Assembly: GCA_001643675.2 (NCBI GenBank)
Contig: LSRY02000006.1
Coordinates: 250,501 to 314,500, forward strand
Source: Monocercomonoides exilis
Lineage: Eukaryota > Preaxostyla > Oxymonadida > Polymastigidae
Length of the DNA: 64,000 nt
Direction: 5' to 3'
Shown here: positions 21,608-32,900 of the stretch, piece by piece
Numbering within the stretch: position 1 is the first letter of the stretch
How the letters are laid out: each line of letters opens with the position of its first letter
Made by a program: the position numbers and the translations under genes
The notes under the pieces: generated by a model
What the model was told of the DNA's origin: nothing
Databases searched by the model: none
Seen by the model: the letters and a program-made list of their open reading frames with translations, nothing else

Positions 21608-24183
21608 CAGCAGGGCACGATCAAAGTGGGACTGACTCTTCAACTGCCCATTTTTCTCGTATTTCTGTCTGCTTGATGCACATCGCGTCGCAGCATTCCT
21701 TATATTTTTTCTTTTCTTTTTTTGATGTTTTGTGCCAAATGGCTTTTGTTTTTGACTTTCCTATTTTTTTTTTCCCTGTTCCATTTGAATGTCTTCACAT
21801 CACCATCCATCCTTTTCCTGTTCATAGGCTTGGAGCAACCCTTCATTTCCCAGTGCTGCTTCTTTCCTGCCATTCCATTCCTCATGTCTTTTTGCACTTC
21901 CACAGAAAAATCCATTAAAATAAATAATCTCGACAATCTTGAATCAAAGACGGTATCGAAGCATTTTGTGCAAGAGTGAGAGAGAATCAGCCTTCAAAAA
22001 GAGTTGAAGCAAACGAACAAAAGCGATTCCAGATAAATCTTGAATGGGCCATGTGCCGTTTCTGCCCATTTCTGAATTCTTCCATTGAATTGTAACACAT
22101 GCACATATACAGAGAGAAAGAAATGCATTTCTTTTCTCTCCAAAACAAAGATCGGGCAAGACTCGCATTGCCGCTCACACATCAAGCGATAGAATAAAAC
22201 GCTGCTGAAAAACACAAAATCCTTCTGGCTTCCAAAACCTCCAGCTTTGCTTTTCCCCTTCGTGTCATCGCAATTCTGCGTCCTGCCACCAATAAATCAA
22301 TAAAAATGACTCGCCTCAAGTCCGTTTTGCTGAGCGCTTCACGAAAACGCTTTTGATCCAATTTTCAGGAATGAAAATCGAAATGCCTCCTCAAATCAAA
22401 AATAACAAAGATGTTTGGCAAATGTTTTTTTTCCCTCTATTTCTGCTTCGCTGTTGGCTTTGCTTCTTCAGATAGAACGAAGCACTTTCAAGAGAAAATA
22501 AAAGGTTTTCTGATGTGTATTGAAATGAATGATGCTCCATTTCATGGATTCCATCCATTTGAGCCTTTTGAGCCAAAACCCTCAGATGACCAATTGATTG
22601 GAAATGCACCAAAAAATAAAAAAATCGAATATCCCTTCGACCTTGCTGCCTCGTGTCGGCTCGAACATCCCCAGCTTCGCAAATGCCCCTTCCCATGAGC
22701 AACTCCCTTGCTTTGCTGCTTTTCACGCCTCTCCAAATCCGAAGGTCAAAAATAGATATACGACGGAATCCTCCCGTTCGTGTCCCAGACCCAAAGCATG
22801 TTCCTCCTGAGCCGTTAGCAAACAATTCGAGCAGTGCATTCAACAAGTCGGCCAAAAAAATAAAAAAAATGATGATGTTTCAACTCGAATCGTGGCTTCT
22901 TCATCGCTTGTTTGGGTCGCAATTGCGGAGCACAAAATCAATTATAACATCTTTATTCTTGCCGTCCCTTTTTTTGCTCCAAAAATAACACCACAGCCGC
23001 TGGGCGCCTCCAACAGTTTGCTTTTTCATCCATTCCGTGAAACCCAGCGTTATTTGGCAATAAAGCGTCCACCACTCATTTCCTCTCCGAAACAAATAGC
23101 ATGTGGCAGTTGCACGAAAAAACGATCATGTCCGCGCAGCAACACTTGCATCGTCTTTTTTCTTCAAATGGTTTTTCGTTTTTTCTCAAGCAATCCAAAA
23201 AAAGATGAGTTCAACAACTGCAAGTGTGGCACTGCTGCCCGCATGCAGCAAATGCAGAATGGCTCCCATCCTCGACATTGGTTCACTTTCCGTTTCCTTC
23301 AGCAGGCCCAATAAAAGACATCTTCAGTTATTGTCAATTTATTCATCGTCGCATGAATGTTTCTCTGTTAATAATTCCATTCCTCTGAAAACAAAATCGC
23401 ATGCGCCATCGTTGCATCGAGCGCATTTTGCATGTCTCGGCTGTGCTCGGTGAAATCTCAATTTCATTGCAAAGATTAACAGCAGCATAAATCAACCCCA
23501 GCGCAGCGTCGCTTCAGCTTTTCGACCCATTTCCAGAAGTGATGACAACCATTGGGCAAATATAATGAAAGACAGGCCTTAGCCTTTGCAGTTGCAAAAA
23601 TACTTTTTCGATTGATCAATCTCATTAACTATTTTATTTCGGTCAAAAAAATAAAAAATATTTTCTGAGGGGACATATTTTTCTTTTTTGGAATCTAACT
23701 AATAGATTGAAGTGGTTCGGTCAATAGCGTGAAGCGTTTCCGTTGAAAACTGTTTCAAAAATTAAAAAAAAAATGAATTTTATTCAATTTTCATTGAAAA
23801 GTCATTATTTGGTGATTATTGTTGAAATGATATTTTTGTATTTCCATTTTGGAGAATTGATTGCTTCCTTCAGCTGATTATATTGATATTCCAATGTGTG
23901 GCAAATTGTTCTGTCCAAAGTTATTAATTACAGAGCAAACCAACGAATGGTGCAAGCAATAATGGAAGTTTGCCATTGTTGTTTTCCCCATCTGGGTCAA
24001 AACTTCTGGCGCAACATTCCAATTTTTATTCAAAATTTTTGTTAAAAATATTTCGATATTCTATCAGAAAGAATCGCCCAATTGTTTCGATTTCGATGTT
24101 GAACTGAAAATGATTTATTTTATTCAGTTTTTTGGAACTGGCTCGTTATGTCTCACAACAACATGGAACAAATTGTAATAAAT
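21608..24183. other. 3' flank of gene B inside the palindrome; no supported gene
   Basis: Contains ORFs up to 154 codons on both strands, all mirrored in the right arm. A 1-bp homopolymer difference (the T-run near 23160 against the A-run near 31885) breaks the longest frame in one copy but not the other, and no domain is recognisable. The stretch is less AT-rich than the intergenic DNA around SPT16. It presumably includes the gene B 3' untranslated region. Confidence 0.5.
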
Positions 24184-24269
24184 ATTCGCAATAGAGCGAA
24201 TATCCGAACGCAAGGAGCAGGTTTGCTTCTCAATAATGAGTATTGTTCATGATTTATGTGCGGTTTAAG
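24184..24269 (+). repeat. Left terminal inverted repeat of the insertion
   Basis: About 86 bp beginning ATTCGCAATAGAGCG. The inner ~60 bp match the reverse complement of 28887-28955. The first 58 bp match the reverse complement of 28206-28263 with one or two differences. Confidence 0.82.
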
Positions 24270-25118
24270 ATCTAACTTCGCCAATACTCAAATTCAAAGT
24301 TGATCCAAATTGTCCGCAATGAAAATGAAGCAACAACCTGTTACAATAGAACACAGAGACGGCGATGGAAGTGAATTAGATCAAAATTTATCACTGGTCA
24401 AAGTGGAATATTTTAGTGAAAAATTTACCAGGATTTAAGCATGAAATTTATCATCCAGAATGGAAGAAAGTGCACAGCCGAAGATATCGAACGGCAAGCT
24501 GCACATTGTGAAGAGATGTTATCAAGAACAGAAGCTATAAAATTCTGTGAGATAATTATTGGAATTAGAGCCACATTGTGCAGCGAGACAATTGTCCAAA
24601 CAGAAACTATAAAAAATCGAGAGATGTTTAAACAAAATGAAGATATGATATTCTATAGGCTTTAAAAAAGAATACAACTACACATTATTTTGTTTATTTA
24701 TTAGGAATAAGAACAACGTATTGAAGCAAGAAATCGATATATTAAGAAAGTGCTTGATATCGCAAGAATTTTAAGAGATAGATCCACAAATTGCAGAGAG
24801 ATTATTTTGGAGAAAGAATTTCCTATCTAATGAAATTTCGAAACAATATAATAAATATATACAATATAGAAGAGATATATTCATATAATGCTGTGGAATT
24901 CAAATTTAAACAAAACCAACGAGAAACAACAGAATATTGATAGAATTTGTAAGGAAGAAGATCCACGCATAACCGCGAGATGTGAATTATTTCAGAAGTG
25001 ATTATATAGCTATAATAATTTGATTACAATTTGAATATATATAATTAAAATGAGACAAAGCATTGTATCGAAATAATTACAATGAACATAATCGTGTTTA
25101 ATCGTTAGATTAAGATAG

Positions 25119-25226
25119 ACACAGAGAGAAGTGAGAGCCGCGCTTTGCCGCGAGACAGAGAGAGAAGAGAGATCCGCGCTTTGCCGCGAGACAGAGAGAG
25201 AAGAGAGAGCCGCGCTTTGCCGCGGG
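25119..25226 (+). repeat. Three tandem copies of a 36-bp unit
   Basis: Units at 25119-25154, 25155-25190 and 25191-25226 each contain CCGCGCTTTGCCGCG after a purine run of GA repeats. A diverged relative (CTTTTCCGCGAGAC) is seen near 25570. CGCG...CGCG can pair as a short hairpin in each unit. There are no unique spacers, so this is not a CRISPR array. Confidence 0.85.
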
Positions 25227-26349
25227 ATCATGATTTGATTAATGGATTGAAGAGCAGCATATTAATGCGTGAGATGGATAAATAGAGAATCTGCAAAAAA
25301 TTAAGAGAGGATTATTTAGGAAAAGAGCTGCGCAGTTACGCGAGATACCGATTACTACAGTGACGAAATATTTATATTTATATAATGCAAGGATATTTGT
25401 AACAATCGATACATATATTACAGCAATGTTTTAATAAAAGGATAATTTCATTACAGTTACAAGATAATTATTTGAAATGAAGCTGTGCATATTCGGGAGA
25501 GAGTTACAAAGAATCAAACCGAGTTCGAGCTCGAGATCATGAGAAAAGAGAGAGAATAGAAAGACATGCTTTTCCGCGAGACTAAGAGACGAGTGAGTAA
25601 CCGCGTTCAATACCGAGACTATGAGAAGAGATAGAGCAGAGAACAGCGTTTCGCAGCGAGAAGACTATAGAGATAGAATACTCAGTAAATCGATTGACTT
25701 TTGCTAAGGAAATATATACAAGCTGTGTCACAACACAATATTAAACTGAAAGAGAGAAATATCATCAATTAATAATTGGAAATGTTACGATTAATTACAA
25801 GAGAAATCAGAACAAAAGAAAAATCGTGAAACATATCGGGACTGAGGGAGAAGAGAGAGCACTGAATTGAAGCGAGATAATCGAAGAGTGACAAATTGTT
25901 TTTAATCGAAAGAATTTGAATGAAGAGAAAGCTGAGTTTACTACGAGAAAAGGATGGAGAAAGAGATTGAGAGAAGTTGCAAATCGATAATACGATTAAA
26001 AATAGTGCACTTTTGCGAAATAGGCAGACATTGTAACCGCGAAATTTCGTGAGAAAATTGAAGAAGTGAAATCCGCGAAGAATCGCGAGGAGAAGATAGA
26101 GCATGTGACAGCGGAAGACAGCGAGAGGCGGATTCTTAAAGAAGCCGCGTTGCACGGCGGATGAAATTAGAAGAAAATTCCGCATATCTCAGCTGAAATG
26201 CTGATAGACGCACTCAGCCGGACTTAGAAGAAACTGGACAATGCACTTAGAGTGAAGAAAGTCGCAGAGATATTTCAAACATTCGCACCGAGAAGACTTG
26301 ATTCAATTTCAGACCCGATTACTCCGGTGCACTGTGGAACTATTTAAAA

Positions 26350-26680
26350 ACTTTCCTCTCTGTGAAGGAAGAGAGAGAAAGAAATGCAAGAAGATGAGAT
26401 AGTGCAAGTCCATCTGTCCCTGAGAAACATCGGACGGGTGCTGAAAGAGAAGATGAATTAAGCTCAGAGGGGACTAACGATTCTGATTCTGCCAGCCTGG
26501 CGGGGGCAGACCTGGACCCCGTACTGCAGCCTAGGCATTTGATAAAGACCCTGGGGACCTTTCAGGAGTGCATGATTCCGGGAGCGAAGATGAGAAGGGA
26601 AGACTGGAAATTACCCCCAGGAGAGGTTATAAGCGTTATACTGGAGAAGAGAATATTCAGGGGAGAGACCTCTTCTTAAC
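26350..26680 (+). pseudogene. Coding-like fragment inside the insertion, no recognised family
   Basis: A plus-strand frame stays open for roughly 100 codons without a start codon of its own and ends in TAA near 26680. It includes a GC-richer patch (about 26490-26560) unlike the purine-rich surroundings. A second open stretch at about 26815-27064 (ending ITKGG, TGA) lies in another frame. These could be remains of an element-encoded protein; I do not recognise the family. Confidence 0.3.
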
Positions 26681-28205
26681 ATGGGGAGAACACGTTGGAG
26701 CAAAAGAGATAGCAGCAGCAAAACTTAGAAATCAAAAGAGCGAAACAGACACATGGAGAGCGCTGAGAAAAATTTAAACAATTTTTGGATAGAGAAAGAA
26801 AGGATGAAACAGACACCTTATAGAGAAAGATGCCAAATGGATTGTGGCCGAATTTATTGAAACTCTATCCAATACAAACGCTTTGAGTGGAGAGATAAAC
26901 GGAGCTGAACGTGAAGCATTGGAGCCTTTGAACCTTTTCAAAGAAATGAAGACGAATGGGAAAGATATTGATTCATCACCTAAAACCCACGTTAGAGATA
27001 AGCCGAGAAGGGGCAAACAATATAAATCAATGGGGGATTTTACAATTATAACAAAAGGGGGATGACACCACATTTAACTCAATAGACACGCAAGCATCAC
27101 AGAGGAGAGCCCCTATCCTCACAGAAATTTTGTAACGTTTGAGCCAGCTGAGCTGGAGAGATTGAGAAGGGAGTGTTCTATATTGAAAGAGAATGCAGCA
27201 TTAATAGAAGTGCAGATAAAGATAACATTAAGGAAGACAATAAAAATCGATATTAACAAACATTCAAACTCACTTATCGATACAGAAGAAACGCTCTAAC
27301 GTGAGTTGGATTTTTCCAGGATTATTTTAAAAAGATGAACACGTGCAGTTGATATTAAAGAAGGTGAGCCTGCAAATATGCAGAGAATAAAAGAAGAGTT
27401 AGAAGCTATTCAAAGAGAGTATGAAATACAAAATCATTTGACCGCGCTCTCGATTAGACAGAAAGTTATAATACACATATCAAGAAGAAAATGTTGAGAT
27501 TGGAAAGCGAGAAAGATACACGCAAGAGGGGAGCAAGGATCAAGAGTGGACAGAAAATTTAAAACATTTATCTTGTTCAAGATATGAAATTGATCCTGTT
27601 GACGATCGACTTTCAAGAACCCCCTCGTGGAGAAGAAGAAAAGTTGGATATAAGTGGAGGAATGAAGGATATGTGAATCGAGAATGCAAATTCAGAGATG
27701 AAATATTGTATCAAATATTTATATATATATATATATCAGAAGCTGGGGGAGATGAAGATATGAGAAAAGGGAAGAATTTAAAGAGACAAGACTTCCTGAG
27801 CTGAGAAGAGAGAAAGTTGAGAGAAAGAATTCAATCACAACACAACTTATTCCGATCACTCGAGTGTCGGAGAACATCCCTCATAATTCCCAGCAGCGGA
27901 AGCGAACTGACTGGAAGCAGACACACTGCCTCACAGAGAAAGAAGGGCACAGACCGGAGGAAGAATGGAGAAAGAAGTCAAGGTTATATAATAAAGAACT
28001 CAAGAGGAACGAATTCCCGGTCGAGAACATCTCGGAAACACCTCATGAAATAAAGGGAGTAGAGACAATGGCCGCACCTTCATCCGCAGGCTCTCAACAC
28101 ATCCGCCGCACGATGACGTGCTAGGCAGGAGGGTTTAAGATCATTATATATAAATGAATAAATACAAAATTAAGTAAGAATAAGTATTTAAAAAGGGCTT
28201 TCAAG

Positions 28206-28301
28206 ACTCATTATTGAGGAGCAAACCTGCTCCTTGCGTTCGGATATTCGCTCTATTGCGAATTGATAGAACGCAGTGAGCAGGATTTGCTCCGAAATAA
28301 T
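28206..28301 (+). repeat. Internal junction of the two element ends
   Basis: 28206-28263 is the reverse complement of the outer left end, and 28265-28301 is the reverse complement of the outer right end. The two end sequences therefore abut here with one T between them, in the order expected for a head-to-tail or circle-type junction. Confidence 0.8.
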
Positions 28302-28955
28302 ACTAACGCGGATGGAGAGACTCAAAGCGGCTGGGTGCGTAAGAGAGAAACATATTTGGAGGAATATGACGAGAAAAAGGGCGAGATATATAAGGATAGA
28401 GGAAAAGATCAACCGCCCGAAGATATTAACGTGCACCTAGAACCTTTTTTGAGAAACATGGAAACAAATAAAAAGTTCAAGAATGATCCTACTCCTTTAC
28501 AAGATTAGTATTGTTTTACAGAGAAGAATTGAATATTAAATATGCAGTGTGTGATGATTGGGGTTGCTCTGCTGATGCAGCAGAAGAGCGGGAGGCAGAG
28601 CGCATAACATGCAGTTTTCTTTTCCACGCCTCGCGGAAGCGAGAGTGGTTTTTCTTTCTGTTCCGACCAGAATACTCGCCTCACCGGATCCCTGCACTGA
28701 CTGCAGGAGAAAGCTCCGAGGGGCAATGTCCCCTGCCCTCTGGTCTTCGTGACCAAGGCAAAAAGGCGAAGAAGGTGGTGAAGTGAAGCGGACAATTCAA
28801 AATACACTTATTTTTGTTAAAATGTTTTTGTCTATATTTTCATCTCGCACTTTTTCCCACGTCATTTTGGGAGGGCGAAGTTTTCACTTAAACCGCCCAT
28901 AAATCATGAACAATACTCATTATTTCGGAGCAAATCCTGCTCACTGCGTTCTATC
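28265..28955. mobile_element. 0.7-kb sub-element with ~37-bp terminal inverted repeats
   Basis: Starts GATAGAACGCAGTGAGCAGG and ends with its reverse complement at 28919-28955. It carries overlapping ORFs of 91 codons (plus) and 100 codons (minus) of unknown nature, and a perfect CCTGCA/TGCAGG hairpin near 28695-28711. It could be a MITE-like unit or one end of the larger element. Confidence 0.55.
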
Positions 28956-29822
28956 AAAAAAAAACAAAAATGACCCTGTTCACCTACGATAAACAGAGTT
29001 GTGATCTATGACTTGTTGGCACTTGAAATTTACAGAATATCCAATTTTTTTTTGCTTTCCCAGACATTTTATCAGAAATGACTTTTCGAAAATAATTTGA
29101 CATTTATAGCAAGTGAAACACAAAAATCACCAAACGAATCTTTTTTGCTTTATGGAATGTGCTAGAAATGTTCCACATAACCATTTTTATTTCCTTCAAA
29201 AATGTACACACACACCAATAATTATTATTCGATTGTTGAAAACGCATTCCATCACTCAAAAACCAGGGAATTTTTCATATTTTTTTGAAAATTTTCTTGT
29301 GATAGACTGTGATTTTGCTGAATGCCAGAAACTTCATCTGCGTGATCCTTTTTTGAGGTCAACCATTTTCTGATAAAAATATAATAAAAACAACAACAAT
29401 TTTTTTTTTGAATCCTGAAAGAAATACTTGGAGACAAACCCAAACAATAGTGAAAGCTTCAGATGTTTGTCCTTCTTAACAGTTGGGAGGGGGCTTTTTC
29501 CCCAATTTGTTTTGTTGTTGATAACTTTTCACCGAACATAACAGTATCAAAAGTGGCAGATGAAAACACAACAAGGATTTCATTCAAACACCGAAAATGT
29601 CAATGAATTCAAAATATAATTGAAATCACCAGTATAATTTTAATGTTTTGCAAATATTCGGACAATGGAAATGAAAGTGAACATCCATCTCTTGTTATTC
29701 ATCAGCAAACATGAAATCTTCACAATTTCCAAAAAAAAACATTCCTGAGTTGTTTTGTCAATGCAATTATGGACATGTGTGTTTTTCTTTTTGAAAAGTC
29801 GCAAATGTTGTATTTTTTATGT
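28956..29822. repeat. Palindrome left arm, inner part
   Basis: Continues the left arm after the insertion and mirrors 29991-30850, with aligned positions summing to about 59815. Base differences and small indels are more frequent here than in the outer arm. No gene is supported; the 86-codon ORF at 29113-29373 and its mirror at 30441-30704 differ by substitutions and an indel. Confidence 0.88.
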
Positions 29823-29990
29823 TTCACAAAACAACTCATTTGAAGTTCGTCAAAATAACGAATTTTTTTTAAGTCTTATTAAAAATCAAGTATTTCCATT
29901 CTTGTCAATGAAATGACCAAATGTTCTAAAATCGTTAAAACATTATGATTCCCTGATTATATTGATGCATCGATGAAGTGTACAATATGA
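29823..29990. other. Unpaired centre (loop) of the palindrome
   Basis: About 168 bp of AT-rich sequence between GCAAATGTTGTATTTTTTAT and its reverse complement. The two halves of this spacer do not match each other. No gene is seen. Confidence 0.8.
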
Positions 29991-32900
29991 ATAAAAAATA
30001 CAACATTTGCGACTTTTCAAAAAGAAAAACACACATGTCCATAATTGCATTGACAAAACAACTCAGGAATGTTTTGATAGTAATTGTGAAGATTTCATGT
30101 TTGCTGATGAATAACATGAAATGGATGTTCACTTTCATTTCCATTAACCGAATATTTGCAAAACATTAAAATTATACTGGTGATTTCAATTATATTTTGA
30201 AATCATTATCATTTTCTCTGTTTGGATGATATCCTTGTTGTGTTTTCATCTGCCACTTTTGATACTGTTATGCTCGGTGAAAAGTTGTCAACAATAAAAC
30301 GAATTGGGGGGGGGGGGAAGCCCCCTCCTAACTGTTAAGAAGGACAAACATCTGAAGCTTTCACCATTGTTTGGGTTTGTCTCCAAGTATTTCTTTCAGG
30401 ATTCAAAAAAAAAAATGTTGTTGTTTTTATTATATTTTTATCAGAAAATGGTTGACTTCAAAAAAGGATCACCCAGATGAAGTTTCTTGCATTCAGCAAA
30501 ATCACAGTCTATCACAAGAAAATTTTCAAATAAAAAATATGAAAAATTCCCTGGTTTTTGAGTGATGGAATGCGTTTTCAACAATCGAATAATAATTATT
30601 GGTGTGTGTGTACATTTTTGAAGGAAATAAAAATGGTTATGTGGAACATTTCTAGCACATTCCATAAAGCAAAAAAGATTCGTTTGGTGATTTTTGTGTT
30701 TCACTTGCTATAAATGTCAAATTATTTTCGAAAAGTCATTTCTGATAAAATGTCTGGGAAAGCAAAAAAAAATTGGATATTCTGTAAATTTCAAGTGCCA
30801 ACAAGTCATAGATCACAACTCTGTTTATCGTAGGTGAACAGGGTCATTTTTGTTTTTTTATTTATTACAATTTGTTCCATGTTGTTGTGAGACATAACGA
30901 GCCAGTTCCAAAAAACTGAATAAAATAAATCATTTTCAGTTCAACATCGAAATCGAAACAATTGGGCGATTCTTTCTGATAGAATAGCGAAATATTTTTA
31001 ACAAAAATTTTGAATAAAAATTGGAATGTTGCGCCAGAAGTTTTGACCCAGATGGGGAAAACAACAATGGCAAACTTCCATTATTGCTTGCACCATTCGT
31101 TGGTTTGCTCTGTAATTAATAACTTTGGACAGAACAATTTGCCACACATTGGAATATCAATATAATCAGCTGAAGGAAGCAATCAATTCTCCAAAATGGA
31201 AATACAAAAATATCATTTCAACAATAATCACCAAATAATGACTTTTCAATGAAAATTGAATAAAATTCATTTTTTTTTTAATTTTTGAAACAGTTTTCAA
31301 CGGAAACGCTTCACGCTATTGACCGAACCACTTCAATCTATTAGTTAGATTCCAAAAAAGAAAAATATGTCCCCTCAGAAAATATTTTTTATTTTTTTGA
31401 CCGAAATAAAATAGTTAATGAGATTGATCAATCGAAAAAGTATTTTTGCAACTGCAAAGGCTAAGGCCTGTCTTTCATTATATTTGCCCAATGGTTGTCA
31501 TCACTTCTGGAAATGGGTCGAAAAGCTGAAGCGACGCTGCGCTGGGGTTGATTTATGCTGCTGTTAATCTTTGCAATGAAATTGAGATTTCACCGAGCAC
31601 AGCCGAGACATGCAAAATGCGCTCGATGCAACGATGGCGCATGCGATTTTGTTTTCAGAGGAATGGAATTATTAACAGAGAAACATTCATGCGACGATGA
31701 ATAAATTGACAATAACTGAAGATGTCTTTTATTGGGCCTGCTGAAGGAAACGGAAAGTGAACCAATGTCGAGGATGGGAGCCATTCTGCATTTGCTGCAT
31801 GCGGGCAGCAGTGCCACACTTGCAGTTGTTGAACTCATCTTTTTTTGGATTGCTTGAGAAAAAACGAAAAACCATTTGAAGAAAAAGACGATGCAAGTGT
31901 TGCTGCGCGGACATGATCGTTTTTTCGTGCAACTGCCACATGCTATTTGTTTCGGAGAGGAAATGAGTGGTGGACGCTTTATTGCCAAATAACGCTGGGT
32001 TTCACGGAATGGATGAAAAAGCAAACTGTTGGAGGCGCCCAGCGGCTGTGGTGTTATTTTTGGAGCAAAAAAAGGGACGGCAAGAATAAAGATGTTATAA
32101 TTGATTTTGTGCTCCGCAATTGCGACCCAAACAAGCGATGAAGAAGCCACGATTCGAGTTGAAACATCATCATTTTTTTATTTTTTTGGCCGACTTGTTG
32201 AATGCACTGCTCGAATTGTTTGCTAACGGCTCAGGAGGAACATGCTTTGGGTCTGGGACACGAACGGGAGGATTCCGTCGTATATCTATTTTTGACCTTC
32301 GGATTTGGAGAGGCGTGAAAAGCAGCAAAGCAAGGGAGTTGCTCATGGGAAGGGGCATTTGCGAAGCTGGGGATGTTCGAGCCGACACGAGGCAGCAAGG
32401 TCGAAGGGATATTCGATTTTTTTATTTTTTGGTGCATTTCCAATCAATTGGTCATCTGAGGGTTTTGGCTCAAAAGGCTCAAATGGATGGAATCCATGAA
32501 ATGGAGCATCATTCATTTCAATACACATCAGAAAACCTTTTATTTTCTCTTGAAAGTGCTTCGTTCTATCTGAAGAAGCAAAGCCAACAGCGAAGCAGAA
32601 ATAGAGGGAAAAAAAACATTTGCCAAACATCTTTGTTATTTTTGATTTGAGGAGGCATTTCGATTTTCATTCCTGAAAATTGGATCAAAAGCGTTTTCGT
32701 GAAGCGCTCAGCAAAACGGACTTGAGGCGAGTCATTTTTATTGATTTATTGGTGGCAGGACGCAGAATTGCGATGACACGAAGGGGAAAAGCAAAGCTGG
32801 AGGTTTTGGAAGCCAGAAGGATTTTGTGTTTTTCAGCAGCGTTTTATTCTATCGCTTGATGTGTGAGCGGCAATGCGAGTCTTGCCCGATCTTTGTTTTG

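Larger units (their letters stand above)
19560..24183. repeat. Palindrome left arm, outer part (partner ~30860-35485)
   Basis: Reverse-complement match to the right arm with aligned positions summing to about 55043. It runs from the ICKWNGS codons of gene B, through the TM/kinase tail and stop, into 2.6 kb of 3' flank. Non-coding stretches at 21.7-24.1 kb are almost base-for-base identical to 30.9-33.4 kb, differing at a few homopolymer lengths. Confidence 0.93.
24184..28955. mobile_element. Composite TIR-bearing insertion, degenerate
   Basis: The matching place in the other palindrome arm (about 30850-30862) is an uninterrupted AT-rich sequence, so this 4772-bp segment is an insertion with a visible empty site. 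Its ends are inverted repeats: both read inward through GAACGCA..GAGCAGG, AATAATGAGTATTGTTCATG and GCGGTTTAAG. No clear target duplication can be read because the site is A-rich. The interior is purine-rich on the plus strand with scattered short ORFs; I recognise no transposase, integrase, polymerase or reverse transcriptase. It is either a non-autonomous or a decayed element. Confidence 0.82.

Noticed and set aside
22391-22855. 154-codon minus-strand ORF, mirrored at 32120-32650
   Set aside because: Identical only because the arms are nearly identical; no coding evidence independent of the duplication.
25119-25226. Possible CRISPR array
   Set aside because: Three directly adjacent repeats without unique spacers, in a eukaryotic context; it is a simple tandem repeat.
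31590-32150. 186-codon ORF in the right palindrome arm
   Set aside because: The left-arm copy has a 1-bp homopolymer difference that breaks the frame, and no domain, signal or homology is recognisable.
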